DNA of 64,000 nucleotides from Henricia sp. BOLD:AAB3569 (Eukaryota; Echinodermata; Asteroidea; Spinulosida; Echinasteridae). A program made the position numbers and the translations under genes. Under the pieces are notes generated by a model. That model was not told the DNA's origin and did no database searches. It worked only from the letters and a program-made list of their open reading frames with translations. The DNA is taken from NCBI GenBank assembly GCA_037783545.1, contig JBBELK010000109.1:2480001-2544000 (forward strand). Reading direction: 5' to 3'. Positions 7,910 through 17,539 of this stretch are shown one piece after another (within the stretch, counting starts at the first letter, position 1; the number at the start of each line of letters is the position of its first letter).

Positions 7910-10849
7910 CTATGCCAACACATAGTCGTCTAACTTCTTGGGCATTTTCTTAATTCTAGTGGAATGCCTGGTAGGAGTTGACTGAGGCAAGTTGGTTGAC
8001 TGTGGTTCATTTGCAGGTTTGTCAAATGCTTGAACTGTTGTCTGAGCTGGAGATGTTTCCACTGTTGTAGGTCCAGGTTGGGGAATTTCCGTCGTAGGTG
8101 TGAATGTGTCTGGTGGTGTTGGCTCAGGTGTGACCAACTCCATGTCTGGTAGCTTCTTAAAAAATGAACAGTTTCTTGTGACGTAGGTTTCTCCATTTTT
8201 GGCTGTTACTGAGTTTCCCTTTCTTTTCACGACAAAAAAGGGATTTGGGTTGAACGGGGGATCGAGCATGTTCCTGCGATTCTGTCTGACAAGCACTTTG
8301 TCACCAATGTCTATGGTGGATGGTTTCGCGTGCAATGCTTTGTCTGCGTATGCTTTTATCTTTGTTTTGTTTTTAGCGTCTTTTGTGCGAATTGGTGAGT
8401 CGGTGTTTGAGGGTTTTGGTGGAGCTTGTGGCAGGGTTGTTTTCATTTTCCTGCCATTGAGAGCCTCACTTGGCGAAAAGCCAGTTGTCGAATGGGGCGT
8501 GGCTCTATACTGACGAAGAAAGTTGCACAGTTCTTGTTTCCAGTTTAGTCCAGAGACAGTAGCTGTACGGACTGTCTTGATAAGAGTGCGGATGAAGCGT
8601 TCCGCCTCTCCGTTTGCACGTGGCCACAATGGGGTACATTTTCTGTGTGTGAAACCCATGTATTCTGCGAACTTTGCAAAGTCTTGGCCATTAAAGGGTG
8701 GGCCGTTGTCAGTTTTTACAACGACGGGTATGCCTTGACGTGCGAATACTGCATCAAGCTTGGGAATTACAGCTTTGGCTGATGTTGACGTCACGATTTC
8801 AACCTCGGGAAAACGACTATAATCATCAACGATAACGAGCAAGTATTCACCGGACGGGAACGGCCCCTTAAAGTCAATTGAGACTTCTCTCCATGGGCTG
8901 TCAGGGAGTTTTGTCATTCTGAGTGGTTCTGGGGGAGAGCCGATAGGCGAAGATGATTGGCATGGGACGCAACCGCGAACTTTATGTTCGACCATGGAGT
9001 CAATCCCAGGAAACCACACTTTCTCTCGAAGGAGCTGTTTCGTTTTGACAATGCCTTGATGCGAATCGTGTGCCAGGTCAACTGCGTGCGATCTTAGACT
9101 TGCTGGGAGAACTAATCGCGTATCACGAAGAATGACGTCGCCTTCCACTGTCAATTCGTACCGCATTGTTTTGTAATCTGCGATATCTATGTCTTTCCAT
9201 TCGGTTTTTCCTCCACTCTGAATAGCTGTCTTAAGCTTTTGCATTACAGGGTCCTGTTTCGTGGCTTCAGCTACTTCGTTGAGTGTCAACGCCTTGGGTA
9301 TGGCATTCTTGCATACGTAGTTCACGTATTCGTCGGCAATTTGCGACGAAGGGTCTGCGTGCGTGTTCGAAGAGGGGTGGCGCGACAGATAATCCGATGG
9401 ATTGTCTTTTCCAGGTTGATAGGTCAGAGTGAAGCTGTACTGTTGAAGCTTTAACAACCACAGTTCGATTCTGGCAGTTGGCTTGGAGTTCTTGTTGTTG
9501 AACAATGGTAGTAGTGGCTTATGGTCGGTACAGACGAGAAAGTCACTGCCATACAGATACATGTGGAAGTGTAGAATTCCCCATGTCACACCAAGGGCCT
9601 CGCGCTCTATTTGCGAATATCTCGATTCGACAGGGGTAAGCGTGCGACTTCCGAATGCTATCACACGTCCATCTTGACACAGCATCGCGCCTAGCCCTGT
9701 CGGGCTCGCATCAACCACAACAGTTGACTTTTTGGAGGGGTTGAAGTACGCGGTTACTTCGGAACTGGCGAGAGCTTGTTTCAGGTTGTTGAAAGCTTGT
9801 TGCTCTTTGCTTTCCCATCTCCACTGCACGTCTTGGTGAGTGAGTTGTCTCAGAGGCGTGGTTATTGACGCGTAGTTGGGAATGAAACGCGACACGTACT
9901 GAGCAAGGCCAAGCAGAGACTTAACTTCCTTGGCACTGCTCGGTGGATCGGCATTGACGATTGCGGACACTTTATGTGGGTCTGGGGAGACGCCTTTTGC
10001 GGAGAACACATGACCGAAAAATGTCACCTTGGTCTGTGAGAAGGTGCACTTTGCTCTATTGAGGCGTATGTTGTGGTCACGTAGTCGCTCAAGAACTGCC
10101 TTAAGATTTTTGTCATGTTCCTGCCGAGTTGCTCCATAGACAATAATGTCATCTGACATGTTGCGACAGCCTTGAAGACCAGCGAGGATTCGGGCTACTG
10201 CGACTTGGAAGATTTCCGATGCCGCGTTTACTCCAAACATGAGCCTCTTATAGCGATATAAGCCCGAATGCGTAGTAAACGTCGTAACGTAACGGCTGTC
10301 TGGATGCAGTTCAAACTGATGGTAGCCGGCTTTAGCACCATTGAGGTCGGTTATTACTTCCTCAATAGTTGGCATGGGGTGTTTCTCGCGTTTGATTGCG
10401 TGGTTTGCCTCGCGCATGTCTACGCATAACCGTACTTCGCCGGACGCCTTCTTGGGTACAATGACTATAGGGCTTATCCACGGAGTAGGCCCCTTTGCTG
10501 GCTCGATGATGTCCTCATCTAGCAAGCGTTGAATTTCTTTATCAACATCTTTGCGAACGTGAAATGGAATCCGTCTGTGTTTCTGGATTTTGGGCTGTAC
10601 GTTGTCATCGATGTGCAATTTGATTTGAACTTCCTTCACTTTACCGACGCCGATAAACAGGTCGTCGAAGCTGGCTAACAGATGATCTGTGCCACTTGTG
10701 ACGGAAGCGGTTATCTGGATCAAACCAAGTGTAGATGAAGTGTCGTAGGAAAGGAGGTTTCCATAGTCTCCATTAACAACACTGAACGTGGTCGTTGTTT
10801 GTTTACTTCCTACAGTCACTTTAGCTTGGATTTCGCCGATGACAGGAAG
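7910..10849 (-). CDS. pol: Gypsy Pol: RT, RNase H, integrase
   Basis: A frame of about 970 residues continuing from gag after a TGA. RT: IIEPAKGPTPWISPIVIVPKK, CVDMREAN, RYKRLMFGV and the box NMSDDIIVYG. RNase H: VVVDASPTGLGA, the IEREALG region and CTDHKPL. Integrase: HHCC zinc region (HDSHQG to CVPCQ), catalytic core with IDFKGPF, KTDNGPPF and RANGEAERF, then a tail ending in RIKKMPKKLDDYVLA. In RT the text runs ITDLNGAKAGYHQF, so about nine residues normally between the NGAK and GYHQ phrases, including the first catalytic Asp, are missing in frame (near 10330). The RT is expected to be dead while RNase H and integrase motifs are intact. Confidence 0.92.
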   Translation of the reverse strand, partial: LPVIGEIQAKVTVGSKQTTTTFSVVNGDYGNLLSYDTSSTLGLIQITASVTSGTDHLLASFDDLFIGVGKVKEVQIKLHIDDNVQPKIQKHRRIPFHVRKDVDKEIQRLLDEDIIEPAKGPTPWISPIVIVPKKASGEVRLCVDMREANHAIKREKHPMPTIEEVITDLNGAKAGYHQFELHPDSRYVTTFTTHSGLYRYKRLMFGVNAASEIFQVAVARILAGLQGCRNMSDDIIVYGATRQEHDKNLKAVLERLRDHNIRLNRAKCTFSQTKVTFFGHVFSAKGVSPDPHKVSAIVNADPPSSAKEVKSLLGLAQYVSRFIPNYASITTPLRQLTHQDVQWRWESKEQQAFNNLKQALASSEVTAYFNPSKKSTVVVDASPTGLGAMLCQDGRVIAFGSRTLTPVESRYSQIEREALGVTWGILHFHMYLYGSDFLVCTDHKPLLPLFNNKNSKPTARIELWLLKLQQYSFTLTYQPGKDNPSDYLSRHPSSNTHADPSSQIADEYVNYVCKNAIPKALTLNEVAEATKQDPVMQKLKTAIQSGGKTEWKDIDIADYKTMRYELTVEGDVILRDTRLVLPASLRSHAVDLAHDSHQGIVKTKQLLREKVWFPGIDSMVEHKVRGCVPCQSSSPIGSPPEPLRMTKLPDSPWREVSIDFKGPFPSGEYLLVIVDDYSRFPEVEIVTSTSAKAVIPKLDAVFARQGIPVVVKTDNGPPFNGQDFAKFAEYMGFTHRKCTPLWPRANGEAERFIRTLIKTVRTATVSGLNWKQELCNFLRQYRATPHSTTGFSPSEALNGRKMKTTLPQAPPKPSNTDSPIRTKDAKNKTKIKAYADKALHAKPSTIDIGDKVLVRQNRRNMLDPPFNPNPFFVVKRKGNSVTAKNGETYVTRNCSFFKKLPDMELVTPEPTPPDTFTPTTEIPQPGPTTVETSPAQTTVQAFDKPANEPQSTNLPQSTPTRHSTRIKKMPKKLDDYVLA

Positions 10850-12004
10850 TCATCGGCCCCATTCGACAACTGGCTTTTCGCCGATGACAGGAAGTGGATC
10901 TTGCGAGTTGTACGCGAAGATGTGTGATTTAGGTTTTCGAAGGCTTGAGGCTGGAGCCCCGGTTGCTTTGCGGAGGCTTTCATAGGACACACTGTCCATT
11001 ATGTTCACACTAGCCTGCGAATCTATGCCGGCTGTAAATGCATGCCCACTTATTATCATTTCGCATGTGGGGAGTTTCTTCTTGTTAGCGTGGATGCTAG
11101 CTGTTCCCAATCGGTTTGCGAACACGTAATCGCTGTCATCTGAATCATCGCCAGGCACAGAACTGACGGCATTGGCCTTTGAAGAGCGGCAATATTTCGA
11201 GAAGTGATTTTTCTTCCCACACAAATGACATGTTTGACCTGCAGCCGGGCATGGTTTGTCCTTGTGTGGCCAAATGCCACCACAGTTATGGCAAGTATTA
11301 TTGCGTTTGACCCTGCTGTGTTGCAGTGTGGTTTGTGGCTTAGCCTGTGACCTGGCTTGTGATCTTGCGGGCTGTTTCGGAGTAGCACTTCCGGGCTTGA
11401 ACTTTCTAGCATTTACCTTGCTTACTCGCGAAGGGTGCTGTTCCGCGTTTGCTGTGGACATGAACTGTACTTGTGCTGCTGTGTGTTCATGGGCACGAAT
11501 CGTTTTGAGCGCTGACTGCAAGGTTACTTCTGTGTCCATATTCAGTAGTTTTTCTCTGACTTTTTGGTTTCGGATACCGAGAATGATCTGATCTTTAATG
11601 AGCGATTCTCTTAAAGTTGCAAACTCACAGCCATCTGCTTGGGTCTTGAGTTCTGTCACATACTGGTCGATAGCTTCACCAGGGTGTTGGAAGCGTGTAA
11701 AGAACACATGCCTCTCGTACGTTATGTTCTTTCGCTGTCTGCAATAATGTTCAAACATCTCGATAACTTTATCAATCTTCTTGTTGTCACCTTCTGTGTC
11801 CCACTCAAAAGTGTTGTACACTGTTACAGCTGCCTCTCCAACAACTGACAAGAGGGTTGCTACCCTCGTGGGTTGAGGTTGATCGCTTGTTCCTGTAGCG
11901 AGTTCGTAATTTTCCCAGCGCTGTCTGAACTTCTTCCATTTTGTGTGTATTTGCTGTCCGGACATATCCAAAGGCTCTGGCGGTGGTAATCCGTAGCTCG
12001 CCAT
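10850..12004 (-). CDS. gag: Gypsy Gag and protease, early stop
   Basis: 384 residues from ATG at 12004, 30 bp inside the 5' LTR. The first half is capsid-like (KKFRQRWENYELATG, FTRFQHPGEAIDQYVTELK). It then has basic Gln-rich linkers and two zinc-knuckle-like motifs (CHNCGGIWPHKDKPC and CHLCGKKNHFSKYC), followed by a retropepsin region with GIDSQASVNIMD. The usual D-S/T-G-A active site reads D-S-Q-A, which may disable the protease. The frame ends at a TGA brought in by a 45-bp insertion; without it gag-protease and pol would be one frame. Confidence 0.9.
   Translation of the reverse strand: MASYGLPPPEPLDMSGQQIHTKWKKFRQRWENYELATGTSDQPQPTRVATLLSVVGEAAVTVYNTFEWDTEGDNKKIDKVIEMFEHYCRQRKNITYERHVFFTRFQHPGEAIDQYVTELKTQADGCEFATLRESLIKDQIILGIRNQKVREKLLNMDTEVTLQSALKTIRAHEHTAAQVQFMSTANAEQHPSRVSKVNARKFKPGSATPKQPARSQARSQAKPQTTLQHSRVKRNNTCHNCGGIWPHKDKPCPAAGQTCHLCGKKNHFSKYCRSSKANAVSSVPGDDSDDSDYVFANRLGTASIHANKKKLPTCEMIISGHAFTAGIDSQASVNIMDSVSYESLRKATGAPASSLRKPKSHIFAYNSQDPLPVIGEKPVVEWGR
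10851..10895. other. 45-bp templated insertion at gag-pol junction
   Basis: The 20-mer TTTCGCCGATGACAGGAAGT occurs at 10831-10850 and again at 10876-10895. The filler between includes a 26-bp inverted exact copy of the integrase region at 8472-8497. The insert length is a multiple of three but supplies the TGA that ends gag. This looks like a template-switching footprint. Confidence 0.85.
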
Positions 12005-12016
12005 GGTTCAAAAATA

Positions 12017-12028
12017 TCCTCGTCGCCA
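12017..12028 (-). other. Primer-binding site candidate
   Basis: After the 5' LTR the minus strand reads TTCTCCTGGCGACGAGGATA. TGG at its start is what a tRNA 3' CCA would pair with. I do not assign the tRNA. Confidence 0.45.
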
Positions 12029-12034
12029 GGAGAA

Positions 12035-12281
12035 TGTCGTATAGTTTATACACGAACAAAAGGAACAGAAAGATGAGCCCGTTTAAGTTCGATGAGGACT
12101 GATCTTATTTATTTCTGATCGTTGATGTGACAACACTAAATAACAGCGGCCATGTTGTGAGCCTGTACAATAGTCAACAAGTGAGGGCGCTCTATACAAA
12201 GTCCAGTGTTCATGTTAAATACATGTCCTTGCACATGTGAAATACATGTTATATCAGATTGGCAATATGATAAACATTACA
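12035..12281 (-). repeat. 5' LTR of gypsy element
   Basis: 247 bp, identical as read to the left copy. Flanked outside by the TCCGC target duplication at 12282-12286. It would carry the promoter for the minus-strand transcript. Confidence 0.93.
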
Positions 12282-12306
12282 TCCGCCATACTTCAAAAAG
12301 GCTAAT

Positions 12307-13766
12307 AACTTGTGGCACTATAAAATGGAGCTTCATAATGATTCGGATTGGCCACAGAGAACATACTTAACTTGAAGGGATCTTTTTAATAGTTTTTTTT
12401 ACATGCCGTTTTTTTTGTCCTTTTTCTTGTGTTATGTATCCTTTAATCATACTTGTAGAGTGTGACTTGCTCAATAAACAAGTGTTTGAACGGTGAATTG
12501 ATGTGCAAAATGACACTCATTTCGACAATTATGTTATAAACTGATATTCGAGATAGAAATTTTTTGGCATTAAACTACTGTACATTTATAAATTTCTAAG
12601 ACAGTTTACGCATCCTCATTGGCTGAGAACACATCACGAGGCCGGATTTAAACGAACGATAATAACCAGTGATTAAAACTTGCTCTTTGCGTTAAGTTGC
12701 CGGTGCCCGCAGTTTGCGGGTCTTCAAAGAAAACTCTCAGGGTGCTTCGTGAATAACACTTAACGCAAGTCTTACGTGCCCTTGACGTCCACTTACGGGC
12801 CCCGCAAAACGCAAAATTTGCGGGTGCTTTGTGAATAAGGCCCCTGGCCCCTATCCGGTTTAAAACAGATTGTGTAAGACCTGTCATAAATACTTTTGTT
12901 TAGCCGCACCATTTTGTCGGCCACAGATCGATCACAAAGAACTGCCGCCGTAAATGCCTCGGACCACGCGCGCGCGCCCATGCACTGCAGTAGTCACACT
13001 CTCTGTCGGCGCGGCATGTCGCCTCAAAGAGAGCTTTGTGGTCCAGGTTGTTTTGATTACAGCACACTCAAGAGAAAACCTTATTGAAATCAAGAAGTGG
13101 CTTTATCGGAAAATGCGTTACATGTTTATAATAAGTTATAGCAAGGTGCAATGCACCCAAAGTAGGCTAATCTTGTTTAAGTTTGTTTTGTAAATAGATA
13201 AAAGTACATGTAACTTGACATATTTTAAAAATGCCTTGGAATGTGCATAATAATAAATCTCCAAAAAATAAAGGAGAGTAGAAGACATAGATGACGAAGG
13301 CCGCAAGCCATTAAGATATTCGCTGGATTCTACGACGGCGGCCGCACGGCAGTGCACCAGGCCGGTAGGCCATGCACAAACACGGTAAGTGAAAGCAGGG
13401 CTTCTATCCAAATACGCGCACATTGTTAAACGTTTGCAACGTTCGCCAACAACATACCCAGCTTGACGCATGAGTGGAACGCAGCCCACGTATACAAATT
13501 GTACACTGCTTTCGCCCGGGCCCGGCGCACCGCGATTGGCTATTTTCAATGCACATGGTGACTTGGCGATTTTGATCTCACCGGCCAAAATAAAATATGC
13601 CAAACGTTTTATGTTTGATTGCTTCCGTATTGTACTGCCACTACATTGCATTTGTCATGGTTTGGGTCCATCACGATTAAACTAAAAACGCAAAGGACAG
13701 TGACAAAGAATTAGACATTGTACTGGACCAGATTGACGGGGGTTTAGACCGAAGCTGCACCAATAA
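12307..13766. other. No intact gene; repeat remnants
   Basis: Contains inverted GC-rich phrases around TTTGCGGG (12710-12840), part of the outer element end. Short frames around 12650-13650 on both strands have no domain, start context or splice support. Confidence 0.35.
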
Positions 13767-13910
13767 TTGGACGGTTCATGGGGCCTCTCCATTTTTGCAA
13801 AACAAGTTTATAAGAAAACCAGCTTCACGGTGGTTCTTGCCTGTACGGCCAGCGGCAAAAAACTGAAGCCGATGGTCATCAATGGGCGTCATGAGCGGAG
13901 TATACCAAGG
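13767..13910 (+). pseudogene. Pogo-like transposase fragment
   Basis: The frame reads KKTSFTVVLACTASGKKLKP then MVING. This resembles the start of the DDE domain of pogo/Tigger/Jerky transposases (TVVLACxADGxKLKPMVIF). The frame loses similarity after about 45 residues and stops at 13958. No HTH region or later acidic motifs are visible. A short decayed fragment; Tc1-like origin is less likely. Confidence 0.55.
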
Positions 13911-14166
13911 CTGTGCAAACGCTATGCCTTCTTTTTCCGAATTCGGTTATCGCAATAGATCATTCTGTTGATTCACTATACATCATTCAAAATTACTTCA
14001 AAAAGATTGCAACTGACATAAAGGGGCTTCATGGGGATGGGGTGATTGATATTAACATTTGTAATTCAGCGGAAAAAGAATGCTACATAGATCTATCGTC
14101 TTTTGCTTCAATGGTACCGGTATCCCCGATGATTTCTCGCATTTGCGTCCGCCCCATATTTTTGTG

Positions 14167-14235
14167 CACGACGCCGCTATAGTTCATTCACCCCCATTGT
14201 ATCAATGGCGGTGAATGAACTATGGCGGCGTCGTG
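14167..14235. repeat. 69-bp hairpin
   Basis: CACGACGCCGC and AGTTCATTCACC pair with GGTGAATGAACT and GCGGCGTCGTG around a short loop. Possibly the fused ends of a MITE. Confidence 0.7.
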
Positions 14236-14320
14236 TTCCGAATTTACCTTTTACCTCGCCACCGCGCGCGAGATACCGAAAAGGCTTATTAAAATAGGGG
14301 ACCGTTTGCCTGCCTGCGGC

Positions 14321-14750
14321 TAGCCTTTGTTAAGGCCTCAAAGCTGGGTGAGTCGCGCACCAGAACGAGAGCGCCACCATGCGACGAGGACAGGACGAGC
14401 AGCGTCAGCTGTGAGGCATTTGCTGACCCGGAATTTTGCTACCTGAGAGGTAGCAAAATGCTAATGATCGTATGACACAGTGTGCGTGTTGCGTTGAATA
14501 GCTAACAATGCGAGCCAATCAGGTTCGCGCGCACCGGTTTGTAATCACGCGCGCGCGCTTTACACAAACATACATTCGCAGCACAACAACGCATGGATGA
14601 ATAATGTAACAGGGGCTGTAACATTAATAAATAATTATTCCGGGACAGCAAAGGCCTCACAGCTGACGCTGTTCGTCCCGTCCTCGTCGCATGGTGGCGC
14701 TCTCGTTCTGGTGCGCGACTCACCCAGCTGTGAGGCCTTAACAAAGGCTA
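14321..14750. mobile_element. Foldback MITE with 9-bp TSD, copy 1
   Basis: Ends TAGCCTTTGTTAAGGCCTCA and TGAGGCCTTAACAAAGGCTA, with long inverted arms (about 130 bp). Exact 9-bp repeats GCCTGCGGC lie at 14312-14320 and 14751-14759. A 9-bp duplication with long inverted arms is typical of Mutator-like elements. No transposase. Second copy at 53572-54033 inside PSMB4. Confidence 0.88.
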
Positions 14751-14759
14751 GCCTGCGGC

Positions 14760-14783
14760 GGACGTACGTACGTACGTATACGT
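14760..14783. repeat. ACGT microsatellite
   Basis: A short run of ACGTACGT immediately right of the 9-bp target duplication. Confidence 0.7.
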
Positions 14784-14821
14784 ATGCCGCTTGGGCGAAA
14801 TGGCTTTCGGGCGAAGGGGCT

Positions 14822-14960
14822 TAAAGATAGTATACATGATTGGTAAACTGTTACAAATAGTTTTATCCCACTGTGTGATTGAAGATAAGCATGATTAAAA
14901 CCAACCTGAGCAAAAACCAGCTCCGTACTTCGTCTAACTTTTGAGAAAACAGTCAAAAAA
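14822..14960. repeat. Dispersed repeat GTATACATGATTGGTAA, copy 1
   Basis: Begins TTAAAGATAGTATACATGAT and runs to CTTTTGAGAAAACAGTCAAA. Related stretches occur at 17094-17489, 36760-36846 and 37420-37846, some inverted. The TTAA at the start suggests a piggyBac-type family. Confidence 0.6.
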
Positions 14961-14974
14961 GGGTTTGCAGTCAT

Positions 14975-15170
14975 TTCGCCCCAAAACCACTTCGCCCTGA
15001 ACCATTTCGCCCTGAACCACGGCCTGTGCGCGAAGTAGTTTTGAGGCGAAGTGGCATTTGGGCGATGTAGTGTTTGGACGAAGTAGTTTGGGGCAAAATG
15101 GCACTCGGGCGAAGTGGTTTGGGGCGAAATGGCACTTGGGCGAAATGGTTTTGGGGCGATTTGAATTTTC
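14975..15170. repeat. Minisatellite of GGGCGAAATGG-type units
   Basis: About a dozen degenerate units of GGGCGAARTGGYTTT, first in inverse (CCACTTCGCCC) then in direct orientation, so the array is itself a rough palindrome. An isolated piece lies at 14789-14820. Confidence 0.75.
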
Positions 15171-17093
15171 GTCTCATGAGACGAAAACTAATTGTTTTAC
15201 TCATTTCTCAAGAACTATAGCATTTCAGACAAAACCATATCAGGGGAAGTTTTCTACGGTCATCATGTTTATATTGTGTAAGTTAGGCGTAAATCTGTGA
15301 ACATTTCTGATTTTGGAGATTACCATGATGTAATGCATGGTAGCAAAAGGGCCTTAGCAAAAGAACATACATGTATGTCTGTACACAAATCAATGGGCCT
15401 AGGGTTGGGCCAAGATTCCCCAGGGTGGACCCGACCGGTAAGTGAACTCAACATTAAAGGCGACTAAATGGGCACTGGGGCACAGACTAGGGTAATCAGT
15501 TCAAGACTACATGAAGTTTGAGTGGAATTAGGCCAAATGTTTTTTAGTAATAACAAAAATACAAAAATGTGCCGTCTGGAAGCTCCCTTTTGCAGCTCCG
15601 AGGGTTTAAGACAGTTCACATTTTACGCGAAAGTGAACGCAAACATGAATCTGAAATAAAGCTGATGTCAAACAATATGCAGCTAGCATTCACATAAGTT
15701 GGTGCTAGATCAACTTTCTGCAAATTTGCGGTGTGTCAAATTCATGTTTGCTTTTGAGTAAAGTATGAACCAGGCTTTACTTGTAGCTCGCTAAAAACTA
15801 TTTACTTTGCCGTATATAGTTTCAGTCACTGCGGTGCAAACTTTTTAATGGTAATGCCAGGAGGTTATGGCTTCAAGAGTGCTTGAGGTATAAGAACCCG
15901 TCTCTAGTGGATACTAGAGGGGGAATAAGTTTGTACTGTCCAAAGACTGGTCCTCACGATTTATTTGAACCAGTCGATAGTCTATGAAAAAGAATACTAT
16001 CCTCCTACCTTTTAGATCCATCCACTTCATGATTTTGGAGTATTTTTCCAATGAAAAGTACCGGGTCGGCGGGCAATTTATATGCAAATAGCAGTAACCA
16101 GGGTGTAGTTATGCACGTGATACGTCTGGACGTGTGGACGTATGGCGCAAAATCTGTTCCTCATAGGCCGTTTTCGAAACGCTCTGTGTTTTACGGTCAG
16201 GCTCGGTATTTTGAATTTGATGCCTTCCTTTGTGTGTAGTTTACCTTTGTGGATTCTCTTGGTGTTAATAAATATGCCCAAGAGGGGTACGTGAATGTTA
16301 AAATTAGCATTGGCCCAAGATGTTTCTTAATACATTAATATTGCTGGGATACACCAGACTGGAGCCACAAACGAAGGCAGTGGTTTTGAAAACACTAACA
16401 GTCAATATGTCGGAGCTGAACTACAGAGGGCGCTGTTCACTGCACAAAGATTCACATAATCCGTCCATTGTTCGCATAAATTTGTCTCTCTAGTAACCAA
16501 GGATCAATACAATACCTTTTTATTCTCATGAAAAGCGGAGAAATAAACTGATTCCCCCTTTAAGACTTCACATTTTATCTAAAATCCAACATTTTTCTAT
16601 AATTGGGGATTAAAGGTAACACCGGCCTACTGTTTACGTAATTTAGTGATACAGCAACCTTGACGATAATTGTTTGATGGTCCTTCTGAAAAATAATAGT
16701 CAAATAATAACCACAAAAGCTTAAAATTAATAAAAACGGTCAATTGTCGAGTTATACGCTTTACCAGCCGTTCACTATCGCGCGAGACTCACGACTTTAG
16801 CAGCTTTTTGCTTTGGATATCTCTCATTTTCTGCTGAAGATTTCACTGGACAGCCTGGACGACCGAATGGGTTTTTCCATTTTCTGTAGAGAAGCTGAAA
16901 TTCATGGTTTGTCTTCACGAACGTACAATTGTAGTTCCACGGCACTGTACCGCCTACCGGTTCCAAAGTATGTGTGCCGTGGGGCTAAATGTCACATTGT
17001 CCGGTAGACTGTTTCGGTGGAACTCGCTTTTGGTTCCTCGGACTTTGTGTCAAAATGTTATGTTCGATTGTTCAGAGTTATGTTTAACTTTGT
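15171..17093. other. No gene recognised
   Basis: AT-rich sequence without a domain-bearing frame or paired ends. The short frames at 16051-16281 and 16775-17119 have no supporting signals. Confidence 0.3.
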
Positions 17094-17489
17094 TTAAAGG
17101 CAGTATACATCATTGGTAAGCCCTTACAAACAGTGTCATATAGTGTCATCTTCCTGTATGAATAAAGATATGCATTATTAAAACCAACCTCAGTAAAATC
17201 TAGCTCCATACCTCGTCAAACTTTTGAGAAAACAGTGAAAAACCGTGTCGTTTTTCTTCCGAAATTGTGTGAAACAAAATGTCGAGGCGAGTTTTTGTAC
17301 TAGCGCCCTCTTGCGATAAAATACATTACTGCAGGGATAAGCAGGCACTGTTTCATGTTTACGTAGTTTCTTCTAATACAACAGCCGTTTGATATGTGCG
17401 CAAATCAAGTAATCCGACACCGTCTGTACGCGCGCTAGTTGGCCGGCTGTTGGCAGCCGAGGTCAATTATATATGTATACAGTGTACTA
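17094..17489. repeat. Dispersed repeat GTATACAT family, copy 2
   Basis: TTAAAGGCAGTATACATCAT through CCGAGGTCAATT. It matches, inverted, 37420-37846, including TACTAGCGCCCTCTTGCG and CAGGCACTGTTTCATG. The foldback palindrome begins at its right edge. Confidence 0.7.
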
Positions 17490-17539
17490 TGGGGCGCCGT
17501 TCGTCAACTAATTATTTAGGCGAATTATAGCATGTTTTT

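Larger units (their letters stand above)
7264..12281 (-). mobile_element. Young Ty3/gypsy LTR retrotransposon
   Basis: A 5018-bp element read on the minus strand, flanked by 5-bp target duplications TCCGC (7259-7263, 12282-12286). Its two 247-bp LTRs are identical as read. Order is LTR, primer site, gag-protease, pol (RT, RNase H, integrase), polypurine tract, LTR. Identical LTRs mean recent insertion. Two or three coding lesions are nevertheless present: a 45-bp stop-bearing insertion between gag and pol, an RT active-site deletion, and an altered protease motif. It resembles the K02A2.6-type gypsy group common in invertebrates. Confidence 0.93.
7034..12306. mobile_element. MITE split by the gypsy insertion
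   Basis: The left end ATTAGCCTTTTAGAAGTATG, continuing GCGGA, pairs with the right end TCCGCCATACTTCAAAAAGG, continuing CTAAT. A second inverted pair (GAGGGCGC with GCGCCCTC) lies inside. Removing the gypsy element plus one TCCGC copy leaves a unit of about 250 bp. The gypsy insertion point lies in the right terminal repeat. Confidence 0.65.
6716..12846. mobile_element. Outer element bounded by CAGGGGCCTTATTCACAAA
   Basis: CAGGGGCCTTATTCACAAA begins at 6716 and its inverse ends at 12846. Ends starting CAGGG suggest a hAT-like unit. It would enclose the MITE at 7034-12306, which encloses the gypsy element. No clean 8-bp target duplication is visible, so the assignment is tentative. The left end also abuts a mirror copy of itself, giving the 32-bp palindrome at 6701-6732. 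Confidence 0.45.

Noticed and set aside
8199-11591. Plus-strand frames over the gypsy element
   Set aside because: Antisense to gag and pol, which carry all catalytic motifs.
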